DNA from: DASZHJ01 sp035517495
GTDB lineage: Bacteria > Pseudomonadota > Alphaproteobacteria > ATCC43930 > CGMCC-115725
DNA: 64,000 nucleotides
Reading direction: 5' to 3'
NCBI GenBank assembly: GCA_035517495.1
Contig: DATIYT010000047.1
Location: 62,001 to 126,000, forward strand
In this document: positions 53,788 to 63,213 of the stretch, piece after piece
How positions within the stretch are numbered: position 1 is the stretch's first letter
Layout of the letters: every line of letters starts with the position of its first letter
Translations under genes and position numbers: made by a program
Notes under the pieces: model-generated
Databases searched by the model: none
Seen by the model: only the letters and a program-made list of their open reading frames with translations
Told to the model about the DNA's origin: nothing

Positions 53788-54900
53788 TCAAGCGGTGGTC
53801 ATGTCCAAGAACGCCTTCATGGTGGCGGCATAATTGTGCATCCACCAATCGGCGTTCATCTTGGCCAGCACATCGAAGTTGGCGGGCGTCGCGGGATTGA
53901 CGGCGCGGAGGTCCTCCGGCACCAGGGCATTGGCCTGCGGGTTCGCCGGGCCATTGCCCAGCGCGCGCAGGAGCGCAATCTGCGTTTCGGCATCCTGAGT
54001 CGTGGCGATCGCCACCATCGCCTGTTTGCCGGCGGGATTGTTGGCCGGGACGATCCAAAGACTGGGGATGAGGACTCCGCCGCGAAACGTCCACTCGATC
54101 CGACCTTTTGTGTCCGCCTTCGTCAATGTGGCCCGCGTGTGCGCGAGGAAGCCCATCACGACCTCCCCATCGCGCAACAGCGTTTGGCTCTGCGAACCCG
54201 TATCCCAGAAGATGACCTGATCCTTGATGGAGGCAATCTTTTTCAGCGCGCGGTTCACGTCGAGAGGGTAGAGCTTGTCCCTGGGCACGCCGTCGGCCTG
54301 CAGTGCCAGCTCCAACATGGGCTCCGGATCCTTGCGGATCGAACGTTTGCCCGGATACTTCTTGAGGTCGAAGAAATCGGCGAGGGTCGGCGTGCCGGAA
54401 ATTACGGCGGTGTCCCATGCCAAGACATGCGCGAACATGTAATTGCAGATGCCATATTCGTATGCGAATTCCGGAACCACCTTGTTCTTGTCGACGATCG
54501 AGTAGTCGATCGCCGAAAGCAGACCGAGCGGTCCCAGTTCGAGCGTTTGTGGTCCGAGATCGCAGATATCCCAGATGACCTGCTTTGCCTCCACCATCGC
54601 CCTGATCTTGCCGTTGCTGGGACCGCTGCCGTCCATGAGCATGCGACCGCCGGTCACCTTCTCATAGTGCGCGCCGAAGGTTGCGGCCAACCATTTGCTC
54701 GAATCGCCGCCGGAGTTCGCCATCACCACGTCGGGCACCGCCGCTCGCGCGGAGCCGGAAGCGAGCCCCGCCGGGGCCACTCCGAGCGCGCCCAGGGCCA
54801 GCAGGACGTCGCGCCGGCTCAACATCCCGCGCCGGTACTTCTCGAACAGCAAATCCGCACAGTCGGCTGAAAATGATTGCGCCTGTTTCATGGAGGCCAT
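53788..54900 (-). CDS. Polyamine-type ABC transporter substrate-binding protein, Tat-exported
   Basis: A PotD/PotF-like protein of about 370 residues. A long N-terminal region precedes the twin-arginine signal (LSRRDVLLALGALGVAPAG, then ARAAV). Later: VVMANSGGDSSKWLAATFGAHYEKVTGG, LADFFDLKKYPGKRSIRKDPEPMLELAL, DKLYPLDVNRALKKIASIKDQVIFWDTG. ATG at 54900 or 54891 could start it; neither has a strong ribosome site. Its permeases are probably at 55495-57148 and its ATPase at 57302-58435. Confidence 0.9.
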   Translation of the reverse strand: MASMKQAQSFSADCADLLFEKYRRGMLSRRDVLLALGALGVAPAGLASGSARAAVPDVVMANSGGDSSKWLAATFGAHYEKVTGGRMLMDGSGPSNGKIRAMVEAKQVIWDICDLGPQTLELGPLGLLSAIDYSIVDKNKVVPEFAYEYGICNYMFAHVLAWDTAVISGTPTLADFFDLKKYPGKRSIRKDPEPMLELALQADGVPRDKLYPLDVNRALKKIASIKDQVIFWDTGSQSQTLLRDGEVVMGFLAHTRATLTKADTKGRIEWTFRGGVLIPSLWIVPANNPAGKQAMVAIATTQDAETQIALLRALGNGPANPQANALVPEDLRAVNPATPANFDVLAKMNADWWMHNYAATMKAFLDMTTA

Positions 54901-55108
54901 CCCGTTCAAGGATTATGTTCGAACGCGTTGCGCACTATTGATAACGCGAACCTCAAAATCCCGGCAACTTCTATCGTCCGAACGTCGTGAAATACCGCGG
55001 AACATAACAAAACATCGTCCATTCACTAGGAGAAGCCCAGGTTGATTTGGGACAATACGGGAGTGTAGGCTAGCGGCACCGATTGACCAGAACGAAGGGG
55101 ATTCGATC

Positions 55109-55405
55109 ATGCTGCGGCACGTCGCCATGTTTCGTTTTAAAGAAGACGCGACCGATGAGCAGAAGCGCGCGGCGCGCGACGCGCTGGCAAACTTGAGGGA
55201 AAAAGTATCGACCGTTCGAGCACTCACCGTGGGATTTGATATCAGACGGAACCCCAGGAACTGGGATATGGTTCTGGTGGTGGATTTTGACGACAAGGCC
55301 GGCCTCGAAACCTATTTCGCGAACCCGATCATGAACGCGGCGTCGGACCTCGTGGCCTCGGTGACACAGAAGGAAATCACCGCTCGAGTCCAGATGCTGT
55401 ATTGA
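55109..55405 (+). CDS. Dabb-domain (stress-responsive A/B barrel) protein
   Basis: A 98-residue protein: MLRHVAMFRFKEDATDEQKRAARDALANL, GFDIRRNPRNWDMVLVVDFDDKAGLETYFANP. This is the Dabb fold, a small dimeric alpha+beta barrel found in enzymes such as olivetolic acid cyclase and in proteins of unknown role. AAGGGG precedes the ATG. It lies on the opposite strand between the binding protein and permease genes of a Pot-type importer, with about 208 bp of gene-free sequence before it. Confidence 0.9.
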   Translation: MLRHVAMFRFKEDATDEQKRAARDALANLREKVSTVRALTVGFDIRRNPRNWDMVLVVDFDDKAGLETYFANPIMNAASDLVASVTQKEITARVQMLY

Positions 55406-55494
55406 CACATCCCCGCGCTTTGCGCAGGTCGGCCCTGTCGAGGGTTGGACGCGCAGCCTCATCGCATTCCGCTTGAAACGGCGGCCGCCGCGAC

Positions 55495-56283
55495 TCATAC
55501 GTCGCGTCGGCGCACGGCAAGGTCGAGCGCGAGCATAAGGCACGTGATCAGCAGAAGCACCGCGGCGACAGACGCCATCGTCGGATCGAGCGTGTCGTTA
55601 ATGCCGTCCCAAATGCGTCGAGGCAGAGTGAAGATGGCGCGGCCGCCGATGAACAGCGCCAACAGTAATTCATCCCAACTGTGGATGAACGCGAATATGG
55701 CGCCCGACGCGATGGCTGGCCGGATGATCGGCAACAGAACGAGCGTGAGTGACTGAACGAAGTTGGCACCGAGGTTGCGCGCGGCTTGGTCGAGCCTCGT
55801 GTCGAAGTCGGCGAGCGCGGCGGAGACGAGGATCGCGACATAAGGGATGCCCGTGACGGCGTGGGCGAGGATGACGCCAGTATAGGTGCCGAGCAGTCCC
55901 AATTCCGCGTAAGTGCGATAGATGCCGAGCGCATAGACGACGGTTGGAATGATGAGCGGGAGCAGCATCAGGAGACGCATCGCATCACTCACGCGTCCGC
56001 CCAGCCGCCAGCAGCCGATGGCCGCAAGTGTGCCCGCAAAGACCGCTATGGCCATGGCGCAGAGTGCGATCACAAGGCTTTGCCCGAAGCTCGAAAGCCA
56101 CTCGGCGCTGGTGAAAAAATTCGCGAAGTATTGGAATGACAGGTGTTCGGCGGGGAGCGACAGATAGGTGCGGTCTGTCAGCGATATCGGGAAGATCACG
56201 GTGATCGGCAGCAATAGGAAACAGACGACAAGCCATGCGCCGGTGCGGCTGAAACGGGTGGCGCCGCCCACGGTCTCGCTCAT
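55495..56283 (-). CDS. Polyamine-type ABC transporter permease (PotC-like)
   Basis: A 262-residue permease: FPISLTDRTYLSLPAEHLSFQYFANFFTSAEWL at the first periplasmic loop, coupling loop QAARNLGANFVQSLTLVLLPIIRPAI. Follows the PotB-like gene after 10 bp. Confidence 0.92.
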   Translation of the reverse strand: MSETVGGATRFSRTGAWLVVCFLLLPITVIFPISLTDRTYLSLPAEHLSFQYFANFFTSAEWLSSFGQSLVIALCAMAIAVFAGTLAAIGCWRLGGRVSDAMRLLMLLPLIIPTVVYALGIYRTYAELGLLGTYTGVILAHAVTGIPYVAILVSAALADFDTRLDQAARNLGANFVQSLTLVLLPIIRPAIASGAIFAFIHSWDELLLALFIGGRAIFTLPRRIWDGINDTLDPTMASVAAVLLLITCLMLALDLAVRRRDV

Positions 56284-56293
56284 GCGCCCACGA

Positions 56294-57148
56294 TCACTTG
56301 GCGCCGAACACTTGCCGCAGGTCCACCGCCCGCGACAGCAGTGCCAGCAGCAAAAGCACGGAGGCCACGAGCGTGGTGGCGAGCATGGTGCCGGTGCCCC
56401 ACTGCAGAACGACCATGATCTCGTTGCTGATGTACTCGGTCACCATGACGACCTTTCCGCCTCCGAGCAGCACCGGGGTCACATAGAAGCCCAGCGAAAA
56501 AATAAACACGAGAATGCCGGAGGCAATGATACCCGGCAGACTGAGCGGCAAGAAAACTCTGCGGAAGGCCTCGGCGGGCGAGGCACCGAGACCGCGCGCC
56601 GCTGCGGTGAAGGCGGGATTGATCTGCCGCATATTCGCGAGCAACGGCAAAATGCCGTATGGCAGCATGTAGTGCACCATCCCAATGGTGACGCCGAGCT
56701 CGTTCCAAATCAGCTCCAGCGGCTGATGGATGACGCCAAGCTGCAACAGCACCGCATTGACCACGCCCTGGCGCCGCAACAGCGCGACCCACGCGAACGA
56801 ACGCACCAACACGGACACCCAAAGCGGCAGTATCACGCCCAGCAGCATGATCCGCCGCGCGCGCCGGCCGGAATGGATCATGGCGTAGGCGACGACATAG
56901 GAGAGCAGCACGGTGATCGTCGTGGTGAGCGCGCAAATCCGCGCGGTCGTCACTATGACGTGGCGAATTGAGTCGCCGGCGAGTTCGGCGTAGTTGCCGA
57001 GGCCCGGCGTCGGCTCGACGACGCTGATCCATAGCACGCGGGCGACGGGGAATCCGTAGAAGCCCAACAGCAGGAGCAGCGCCGGCGTGAGCAGCAGGTA
57101 ATACACCTGTCGTTCGGAGAGAAATCCGCGGTCGCCCGTGAAATTCAA
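56294..57148 (-). CDS. Polyamine-type ABC transporter permease (PotB-like)
   Basis: A 284-residue permease: VYYLLLTPALLLLLGFYGFPVARVLWIS, LPLWVSVLVRSFAWVALLRRQGVVNAVL, coupling loop AAARGLGASPAEAFRRVFLPLSLPG. TTG at 57148 is chosen because GGAGAGGG stands 6-7 bases before it; the alternative TTG at 57208 has none. Divergent from the ATPase gene at 57302 over about 150 bp, so permeases and ATPase share a regulatory region. Confidence 0.9.
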   Translation of the reverse strand: MNFTGDRGFLSERQVYYLLLTPALLLLLGFYGFPVARVLWISVVEPTPGLGNYAELAGDSIRHVIVTTARICALTTTITVLLSYVVAYAMIHSGRRARRIMLLGVILPLWVSVLVRSFAWVALLRRQGVVNAVLLQLGVIHQPLELIWNELGVTIGMVHYMLPYGILPLLANMRQINPAFTAAARGLGASPAEAFRRVFLPLSLPGIIASGILVFIFSLGFYVTPVLLGGGKVVMVTEYISNEIMVVLQWGTGTMLATTLVASVLLLLALLSRAVDLRQVFGAK

Positions 57149-57301
57149 TTTGCGCCCTCTCCGCCGACCCTCATCGACCCCACTCTCAAGAACCAGCCAA
57201 CTCACCAAGAGTATCGGTGACGATCTTGACCGGCTTTATCGGCAGCGGCAAGATCAACGCTCAAACTCGGTGCCGAAGAACGTTCGACGATCGTCGACGC
57301 A

Positions 57302-58435
57302 ATGCGAAGTTTCTCATCCTCCCCCGCTCAGAACTCGGCCGGTTCGAATACTCCCTCGAGTGCGCTTTCGATCGAGCGCGTCACGAAGCGCTACGGCACG
57401 ATCGTCGCTTTGGACGATGTGTCTCTGCAGGTCGAACGCGGAAGGTTCGTCACTTTATTGGGACCGTCGGGTTCGGGGAAGACGACGCTGCTGATGATCA
57501 TCGCCGGTTTCGTTTCGCCGACCGAAGGTTCGATCAGGATCGATGGCAACTCGATCAATAGCCTCCCGCCGGAGCGACGCAATTTCGGCATGGTGTTCCA
57601 GGGATACGCGCTTTTCCCGCATATGACCGTCGCCGAGAATGTCGCCTTCGCGCTCAAGGTCCGACGGCGGCCGCGGGCGGAGATCGCGGACGCCGTCAGT
57701 CGAGCGCTTAGCATGGTTCAGCTCGAACGGTTCGCCGATCGCCTACCACGCCAGCTTTCGGGCGGCCAGCAGCAGCGCGCGGCGTTGGCTCGCGCGCTCA
57801 TCTTCCAGCCCAAGCTGCTTTTGCTCGACGAGCCGCTGAGCGCATTGGATAAAAATCTCCGCAGCGACCTGCAAATGGAGCTGCGCGATCTGCATCAGCG
57901 TCTCGGTCTGACTTTCATTTACGTGACGCACGACCAGCAAGAAGCACTCTCGATGTCGGACGAGATCGCGATCCTTCGCGACGGCAGGCTAATTCAGAAA
58001 GGGACGCCGGCGATGCTGTACGAGAACCCGATGTCTCGCTTCGTCGCCGGCTTTCTCGGTCGCAGCAACTTTCTGAGCGGTACCGTGGAGTCCGCGACGG
58101 CGGACGCTTTCTCATATCGATGCGGCAATTTCCTATTGCGTCAGATGCGGCCGGGAGATGCCGTTATTCGCGGCAATTCGGTATTGATCGCTCTGCGCCC
58201 GGAGAAGATCCACCTGCTTACGGGAGCGGCGGACGAGAGCGCGGATAATCGGCTCGTGGGACGCGTGTCGGCATTCAACTATCTCGGCGGCGTCTATCAT
58301 CTCGTCGTGACGGTCGAGGGAGTGGGGCAGATCATGGTGGACACACCCACTTGGCGACAGGAGGTACCAACGGTCGGCAAGGAAATTATGCTGGGCTGGG
58401 AAGCGGACGCATCGATTTCCCTGTCGGAAGATTAG
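57302..58435 (+). CDS. Polyamine-type ABC transporter ATP-binding protein (PotA-like)
   Basis: A 377-residue ATPase: Walker A GPSGSGKTT, FQGYALFPHMTVAEN, signature LSGGQQQRAA, Walker B LLLLDEPLSALD, switch THDQQEAL, TOBE-type C-terminus (IALRPEKIHLL, VSAFNYLGGVYHLVVTVEG). The first 20 residues are Ser-rich and non-conserved, and no good ribosome site precedes the ATG, so the start could be later. It lies opposite to its presumed permeases, unlike the usual single operon. Convergent with the enolase-superfamily gene. Confidence 0.9.
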   Translation: MRSFSSSPAQNSAGSNTPSSALSIERVTKRYGTIVALDDVSLQVERGRFVTLLGPSGSGKTTLLMIIAGFVSPTEGSIRIDGNSINSLPPERRNFGMVFQGYALFPHMTVAENVAFALKVRRRPRAEIADAVSRALSMVQLERFADRLPRQLSGGQQQRAALARALIFQPKLLLLDEPLSALDKNLRSDLQMELRDLHQRLGLTFIYVTHDQQEALSMSDEIAILRDGRLIQKGTPAMLYENPMSRFVAGFLGRSNFLSGTVESATADAFSYRCGNFLLRQMRPGDAVIRGNSVLIALRPEKIHLLTGAADESADNRLVGRVSAFNYLGGVYHLVVTVEGVGQIMVDTPTWRQEVPTVGKEIMLGWEADASISLSED

Positions 58436-58533
58436 GACGCCGTCCAACCAAGCTGTTTCCGTGTGATTCGTTTGCCTGTCGCGGCGGCGGTCGCTCCGTC
58501 AAATTGCAGGCGACGAGCCGGGCTCCTTCCGAA

Positions 58534-59637
58534 TCAGCTTCTCGAATACGCCCGGACCACGTGGGGGTCCGGGTCAATTCCCAAACCGGGACCTTGCGGC
58601 ACCGAGATCCGTCCGCGCTTCGGCACGAGTGCGTCGCCATAGAGTTGTGCCTCAAGGTCGAAATAGCGCCATTCGATCATCGCGTCGGGTGATCCCAGCG
58701 CGGCCGTCACATGGATCGCCGCGAGCAAGCCCGGACCGTCGTAGAAGGCGTGAGGCATAACGGCGACATTGCCCACCGCCGCGATCGGAAAGACCCTGCA
58801 CAGTTCGGTAATGCCGCCCATCTTGGCGACGCTCGGCTGGACGAAGTCCACGGCGCCCGCGGCGATCAGGCGCTCGAAGTCCATAAACGTCGAGACATTC
58901 TCTCCCGCGGCAATCGCGACGTTGCCGGTTCTCCGCAATTGAGCGAGGCCCTCGAAATTCTCAGGAGGCCAGATCGGCTCCTCGAGCCATTTCAAGCGGA
59001 ACGTCTCAAGCTCCTTCGCTCTCGCTTGAGCTTCTTGCAATGTCCAGGGGCAGTTGACGTCGAGCATCAACTCCACATCGGGGCCGGCCTCCTCGCGCGC
59101 GGCGCCGATCGCCGGAAGCTCGATTTCGTGAAGCTTCAAGGAACGAAATCCGTTGTCGATGGCGCGCCGCACGTTTGCGCGCACGAGAGAGGGATCAGAA
59201 TAGCGCATCAGACTCGCGTAGCAGGCTAGGTCCGCGGCGCCGCCATCGCCCAGAAGCTGATGCACGGGCGCATCGGCAGCCTTGCCCGCGATGTCCCAAA
59301 GAGCGATGTCCACGGCAGAAAGGCCATAGTACAAAGGCCCCGCTCGACCGAAGACATGCAGCTTCTTCTGGATCTCGAGCATCAGAGGAGCGATCCTTGT
59401 GGCGTCGCGGCCGATGCACGAAGGTGCGATCAGCTCGTCGACCGCCAACTTCGCCGACGTGACCGCGCGGAAGCCGAACGCCTCGCCCCAGCCTTCCAAC
59501 CCCTGATCCGTCGTCACCTTGACGAGCAAGGAGTCCGCCGCCGGCAGGTCCTTGTCACCCCACGCGGCGGCATCGGATTTGTTGCCGGACTTGAAGGGAA
59601 TTCGTATCGGGAAGGTCTCGACTTTGGCGATGATCAT
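58534..59637 (-). CDS. Mandelate racemase/muconate-lactonizing enzyme family protein (enolase superfamily)
   Basis: A 367-residue enolase-superfamily enzyme. VKVTTDQGLEGWGEAF in the N-terminal cap, GFRSLKLHEIE (barrel strand 2, catalytic Lys), metal ligands in LMLDVNCPW and WLEEPIWPPEN, and IAAGENVST, then FVQPSVAKMGGITEL and PHAFYDGPGLLAAIH. It should abstract a proton alpha to a carboxylate to drive racemisation, cycloisomerisation or dehydration. Last gene of the operon that begins with the 2Fe-2S/Mo oxidoreductase, 28 bp after the cupin gene. Confidence 0.92.
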   Translation of the reverse strand: MIIAKVETFPIRIPFKSGNKSDAAAWGDKDLPAADSLLVKVTTDQGLEGWGEAFGFRAVTSAKLAVDELIAPSCIGRDATRIAPLMLEIQKKLHVFGRAGPLYYGLSAVDIALWDIAGKAADAPVHQLLGDGGAADLACYASLMRYSDPSLVRANVRRAIDNGFRSLKLHEIELPAIGAAREEAGPDVELMLDVNCPWTLQEAQARAKELETFRLKWLEEPIWPPENFEGLAQLRRTGNVAIAAGENVSTFMDFERLIAAGAVDFVQPSVAKMGGITELCRVFPIAAVGNVAVMPHAFYDGPGLLAAIHVTAALGSPDAMIEWRYFDLEAQLYGDALVPKRGRISVPQGPGLGIDPDPHVVRAYSRS

Positions 59638-59665
59638 CGGAGCGACTCAGCCTCACCGGACTCGC

Positions 59666-60094
59666 TCAGCGTCCCTTGTGCCGCGGATCGTCCCCGGGGT
59701 TCAGGTATTCAAGGCCGAGCGGCCCGATCGCCGTCACCTGCGTGACGTACTCGCCCGATTTGGCCCAATGGAAATGCCAGGTCTCGCCGGGCAAAACGAT
59801 GACGCTGCCGGGCGGATAAGCTTTCACCTTGTCCCCATCGAACCGATCGCCGAGCCCGATATAAAACACGCCGGACATGACCGTATAGATTCTGTCTTCC
59901 GGGTGCTTGTGCGGCATCAACTTCTCGCCTCCGGGGAGCTTCACTCGGACGACATACGGAGCGGGTAGCGTTGGGTCGCCGACGAGAACGGCAAGGCGAG
60001 CCGAGGGTGGGAACGCCGGGAACGATTTCCACTCGATCTCTTCCGGCAGTATCGATCTGAAATTGGCCTCTCCGGGCTGGTGCGGTCGAGCCAT
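59666..60094 (-). CDS. Cupin-domain protein
   Basis: A 142-residue single cupin: motif 1 GGEKLMPHKHPEDRIYTVMSGVFYIGLG and motif 2 YPPGSVIVLPGETWHFHWAKSG, with the expected metal-binding histidines (HKH and H in WHFHW) and Glu/Asp replaced region PEDR. Cupins of this size are often dioxygenases, isomerases or binding proteins. The ATG at 60094 has GGGAGC upstream. Sits between cytochrome c and enolase-superfamily genes, so may process a product of the oxidoreductase. Confidence 0.9.
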   Translation of the reverse strand: MARPHQPGEANFRSILPEEIEWKSFPAFPPSARLAVLVGDPTLPAPYVVRVKLPGGEKLMPHKHPEDRIYTVMSGVFYIGLGDRFDGDKVKAYPPGSVIVLPGETWHFHWAKSGEYVTQVTAIGPLGLEYLNPGDDPRHKGR

Positions 60095-60161
60095 GGTCTG
60101 CTCCCTGTCAATTGAACGAGTCCGTGCTATCAGCGACCGCGGTTCCGGGCAATAGTGGGCG

Positions 60162-60536
60162 TCACTGAGCGGCAAGGGTCTTAAGGTAGGCGATGATATC
60201 AGCGCGGTCTGACGCACCAGGCACGCCGATCATCATGGTCGTGCCCGGGACCACCTTGGCGGGCGCGGCCAGGTAGTTTTCGAGTGTCTGGTCGTCCCAA
60301 ACCTTCGCAAAGGCGACCATCGCCTTCGAATAATGAAAATTCGGAACCGTTCCGGCCTTCCGGCCAAAAACCCCCGCCAGTCCCGGACCGACCTTGTTTT
60401 CGGCCGTGGCGGCATGACACACGGTGCAGCGGGCAAACAGCGTCTTTCCGTGCACAGCATCGCCGTCGGCCCGAGCCGATCCCAACAAGAGCACCGACAG
60501 AACAAGGCCGAGGGGCAACGCGAGAGCGCGTGACAT
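60162..60536 (-). CDS. Periplasmic cytochrome c (class I)
   Basis: A 124-residue c-type cytochrome. Signal peptide MSRALALPLGLVLSVLLLG, cut near ARADG; haem site C37-T-V-C40-H41; axial Met in GTTMM (M101 or M102). KVGPGLAGVFGRKAGTVPNFHYS is typical of the cytochrome c2 group. GGAGG lies 5 bases before the ATG at 60536. Encoded right after the molybdopterin subunit, it is the likely electron acceptor of that enzyme. Confidence 0.94.
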   Translation of the reverse strand: MSRALALPLGLVLSVLLLGSARADGDAVHGKTLFARCTVCHAATAENKVGPGLAGVFGRKAGTVPNFHYSKAMVAFAKVWDDQTLENYLAAPAKVVPGTTMMIGVPGASDRADIIAYLKTLAAQ

Positions 60537-60565
60537 GATGACCTCCAAGCAAGAGATACGCACGC

Positions 60566-62749
60566 TCACGCGGGCTGCTTAAGCACGCTGCCGTCGATGG
60601 GCATTTTGCGCAGTCGCTTGCCGGTCGCGGCGAAGATCGCATTGGCGATCGCGGGAACGACGGCCGATGTCCCTGTCTCGCCCATTCCGCCCGGCGGTTC
60701 CGAGCTCTTGACGATGTAGATCTCGACGGTCGGCGCCTCGTTCATGCGGAGGACCTGATAGGTATCGAAGTTGGTTTGTTCGACCCGGCCGTTCTTGAGC
60801 GTGATCTCGCCATAGAGCGCGGCCGTGGCACCATAGATGATGCCGCTCATGATCTGTGCTTGCACCGTGTTGGGATTGACCACCGTGCCACAATCCATCG
60901 CGCAGACGACACGCCGGACGCGGACAGTTCCATCCTTGGCGACGTCGACCTCGGCAATCTGCGCCATGTAGCTGCCGAAGACGAACTGCAGCGAAACACC
61001 GCGGCCGCTCCCCTTGGGCAAAGCCTGTCCCCAACCGGCCTTGTCGGCGGCGAGATCCAGAACCGCTTTCGCGCGCGGCGACTTGTCGAGCAGCGCTCGA
61101 CGATAGGCAACCGGATCCTGTTTCGCGGCGGCTGCCATCTCGTCGATAAAGCTCTCGGTCACGAACACGTTGTGCGAGGGACCGACGCTGCGCCAGAACG
61201 CCGTCGGAATGCCCGGGGGCTCCACACGCACATATTCGACATGGAAATTTGGCATGTTGTAGACCAGATCGATCGCGCCTTCCGTCGAGTCGGGATCAAG
61301 GCCATCCTTGAAGTACATCGGCAGCCATCGCGCGGTCACGGAAGAACCCGCGTAGCGGTTCTTCCAGGCCACTGGGTTACCCTTTTCGTCGAGCCCTGCG
61401 GAGATGCGGTCAAACCAATAGGGCCGGTACATGTCGTGCTGTATGTCCTCCTCCCGCGTCCACACGACCTTGACGGGACCATCGACATGCCGCGCAATTT
61501 GGACCGCGCGAACCGCGACGTCCTCCTCCAGCCGCCGGCCAAAGCCGCCACCGATCAAATGATTGTGGACGATGACCTTTTCCGGCGGCAGGCCCGCGGT
61601 CTTCGCGGCAAACGACTGGATACGCGCTATCGCCTGGGTGCCGATCCAGATTTCGCACTCATCCTTGCGTGAATGCACCGTGCAATTCATCGGCTCCATG
61701 GTGGCGTGAGCCAGGAATGGAACCTGATAGGTTGCCTCGAGCTTGGTGACGGCGCCCGCCATGGCTTTGTCGCTATCGCCGATGTTCTGCGCGACGGACC
61801 CCGGATTAAGCGTCGCCTTTTCGAGCTCGCTCAGGATGTCATCCGTGCTGAGCTTGGCGTGCGGACCGTCGTCCCACTCGATCACCAGAGCCGCGAGCCC
61901 TTTCTTCGCGGCCCCCATGTGGTCGGCCACCACGGCGACAGCATCGTCGAGCACAACGATCTGCCGCACGCCCTTGACCGCTTTCGCGGCGCTATCATCG
62001 ACGTGCTTGACGCGGCCGCCGAAGACCGGCGATTGCGCAAGCGTCGCGATCTTCACTCCCAAGGGTCGTGCGTCGATACCAAAGATGGCCGTTCCATTGA
62101 CCTTGGCTGGCGCGTCGAGACGCTTTGCCGGTGTTCCGATGAGCTCGAAATCCTCCGGCGCCTTGAGCGTGACACTCGCGGGGATCGGCATCTTTGCGGC
62201 GTCCGCCGCCAACTCGCCGTATTTCAGGCGCCGTCCGCTCGACGCGTGGACCACCTCGCCCGCCTGCGATTTGCAAGATTTCGCGTCGACGCTCCAGCGC
62301 GCTGCCGCGGCGGCGATCAGCATGGTCCGCGCCGTGGCGCCCGCCTCGCGGAGCGGCTTCCACGCACCGCGCATCGCATTCGAATTGCCGGTCGCTTGCA
62401 CGCCCAGCATCGGATTGGCATAGAGCTTCTCGTCCGGGGGCGCATGCTCGAGCCTTACCTGCTTCAAGTCGACTTCGAGCTCTTCGGCGATCAGCATGGG
62501 TATCGAGGTATAAGTGCCCTGGCCCATCTCCACATAAGGCATGACCAGGACGACCTGGCCATCGCCGCCGATGCGGATGAAGGCGTTGGGCGCGAGGACG
62601 CCGGCGTCCGCCGCCTCGGCTTGGAGGTCCAAGAACGGGAGACGAAGGCTCAATATCAGTCCGCCGCCGACGGCCGCAGTTGTAGCCAGAAAACTGCGCC
62701 GCGATAGGCTTCCATCGGAAGCATTGGACGCGTTGCGATCGAGGATCAT
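60566..62749 (-). CDS. Molybdopterin-binding oxidoreductase subunit, isoquinoline 1-oxidoreductase beta type (IorB-like)
   Basis: A 727-residue xanthine-oxidase-family large subunit. Tat signal LSRRSFLATTAAVGGG at 15-30, so the enzyme is exported to the periplasm. Moco-site segments: MPYVEMGQGTYTSI, NHLIGGGFGRRLEEDVAVRA, RSVGPSHNVFVTESFIDE, GGMGETGTSAV (the Glu is the likely catalytic base). The ATG at 62749 lies 2 bp after the stop of the 2Fe-2S subunit. Related enzymes hydroxylate N-heterocycles or oxidise aldehydes and pass electrons to a cytochrome c. Confidence 0.94.
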   Translation of the reverse strand: MILDRNASNASDGSLSRRSFLATTAAVGGGLILSLRLPFLDLQAEAADAGVLAPNAFIRIGGDGQVVLVMPYVEMGQGTYTSIPMLIAEELEVDLKQVRLEHAPPDEKLYANPMLGVQATGNSNAMRGAWKPLREAGATARTMLIAAAAARWSVDAKSCKSQAGEVVHASSGRRLKYGELAADAAKMPIPASVTLKAPEDFELIGTPAKRLDAPAKVNGTAIFGIDARPLGVKIATLAQSPVFGGRVKHVDDSAAKAVKGVRQIVVLDDAVAVVADHMGAAKKGLAALVIEWDDGPHAKLSTDDILSELEKATLNPGSVAQNIGDSDKAMAGAVTKLEATYQVPFLAHATMEPMNCTVHSRKDECEIWIGTQAIARIQSFAAKTAGLPPEKVIVHNHLIGGGFGRRLEEDVAVRAVQIARHVDGPVKVVWTREEDIQHDMYRPYWFDRISAGLDEKGNPVAWKNRYAGSSVTARWLPMYFKDGLDPDSTEGAIDLVYNMPNFHVEYVRVEPPGIPTAFWRSVGPSHNVFVTESFIDEMAAAAKQDPVAYRRALLDKSPRAKAVLDLAADKAGWGQALPKGSGRGVSLQFVFGSYMAQIAEVDVAKDGTVRVRRVVCAMDCGTVVNPNTVQAQIMSGIIYGATAALYGEITLKNGRVEQTNFDTYQVLRMNEAPTVEIYIVKSSEPPGGMGETGTSAVVPAIANAIFAATGKRLRKMPIDGSVLKQPA

Positions 62750-62751
62750 GG

Positions 62752-63213
62752 TCAGCCCCCCTGCTGCGCCGCTTGCTTGATCGCCGCGCGAATACGGCCG
62801 TAGGTCCCGCAGCGGCAAATGTTCCCGGACATTGCGTCATCGATGTCGGCATCCGTCGGATGCGGATTGCCGGCCAGCAGCGCCGAGGCCGACATGATCT
62901 GGCCCGACTGACAGTAGCCGCATTGAACGACGTCCACATCAAGCCAGGCCTTCTGAATCTTGGCACCAGCGGGCGTCGCGCCGATCGCCTCGATCGTGGC
63001 GATCTCGGAATTGCCGATACTATCGACCGTGGTGATGCACGACCGCGTCGCGGTGCCATCAATGTGAACGGTGCACGCACCGCAAAGCGCCATGCCGCAA
63101 CCGAACTTCGTCCCGGTCATGCCAAGCACGTCGCGCAGCACCCATAGAAGCGGGGTGTCACCATCGACATCGACGCTATGAGTGTTGCCGTTGACTTTAA
63201 TTGCGAAGGCCAT
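62752..63213 (-). CDS. (2Fe-2S)-binding oxidoreductase subunit, isoquinoline 1-oxidoreductase alpha type (IorA-like)
   Basis: A 153-residue small subunit with two 2Fe-2S sites: the plant-ferredoxin type at C39, C44, C47, C59 (FGCGMALCGACTVHIDG) and the second at C98, C101, C133, C135 (VQCGYCQSG, ICRCG). It transfers electrons from the Mo site to an external acceptor. It has no signal of its own, so it probably rides with the Tat-exported large subunit. The ATG at 63213 is preceded by GAGGAAGAGGA. First gene of the operon ending at 58534. Confidence 0.95.
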   Translation of the reverse strand: MAFAIKVNGNTHSVDVDGDTPLLWVLRDVLGMTGTKFGCGMALCGACTVHIDGTATRSCITTVDSIGNSEIATIEAIGATPAGAKIQKAWLDVDVVQCGYCQSGQIMSASALLAGNPHPTDADIDDAMSGNICRCGTYGRIRAAIKQAAQQGG

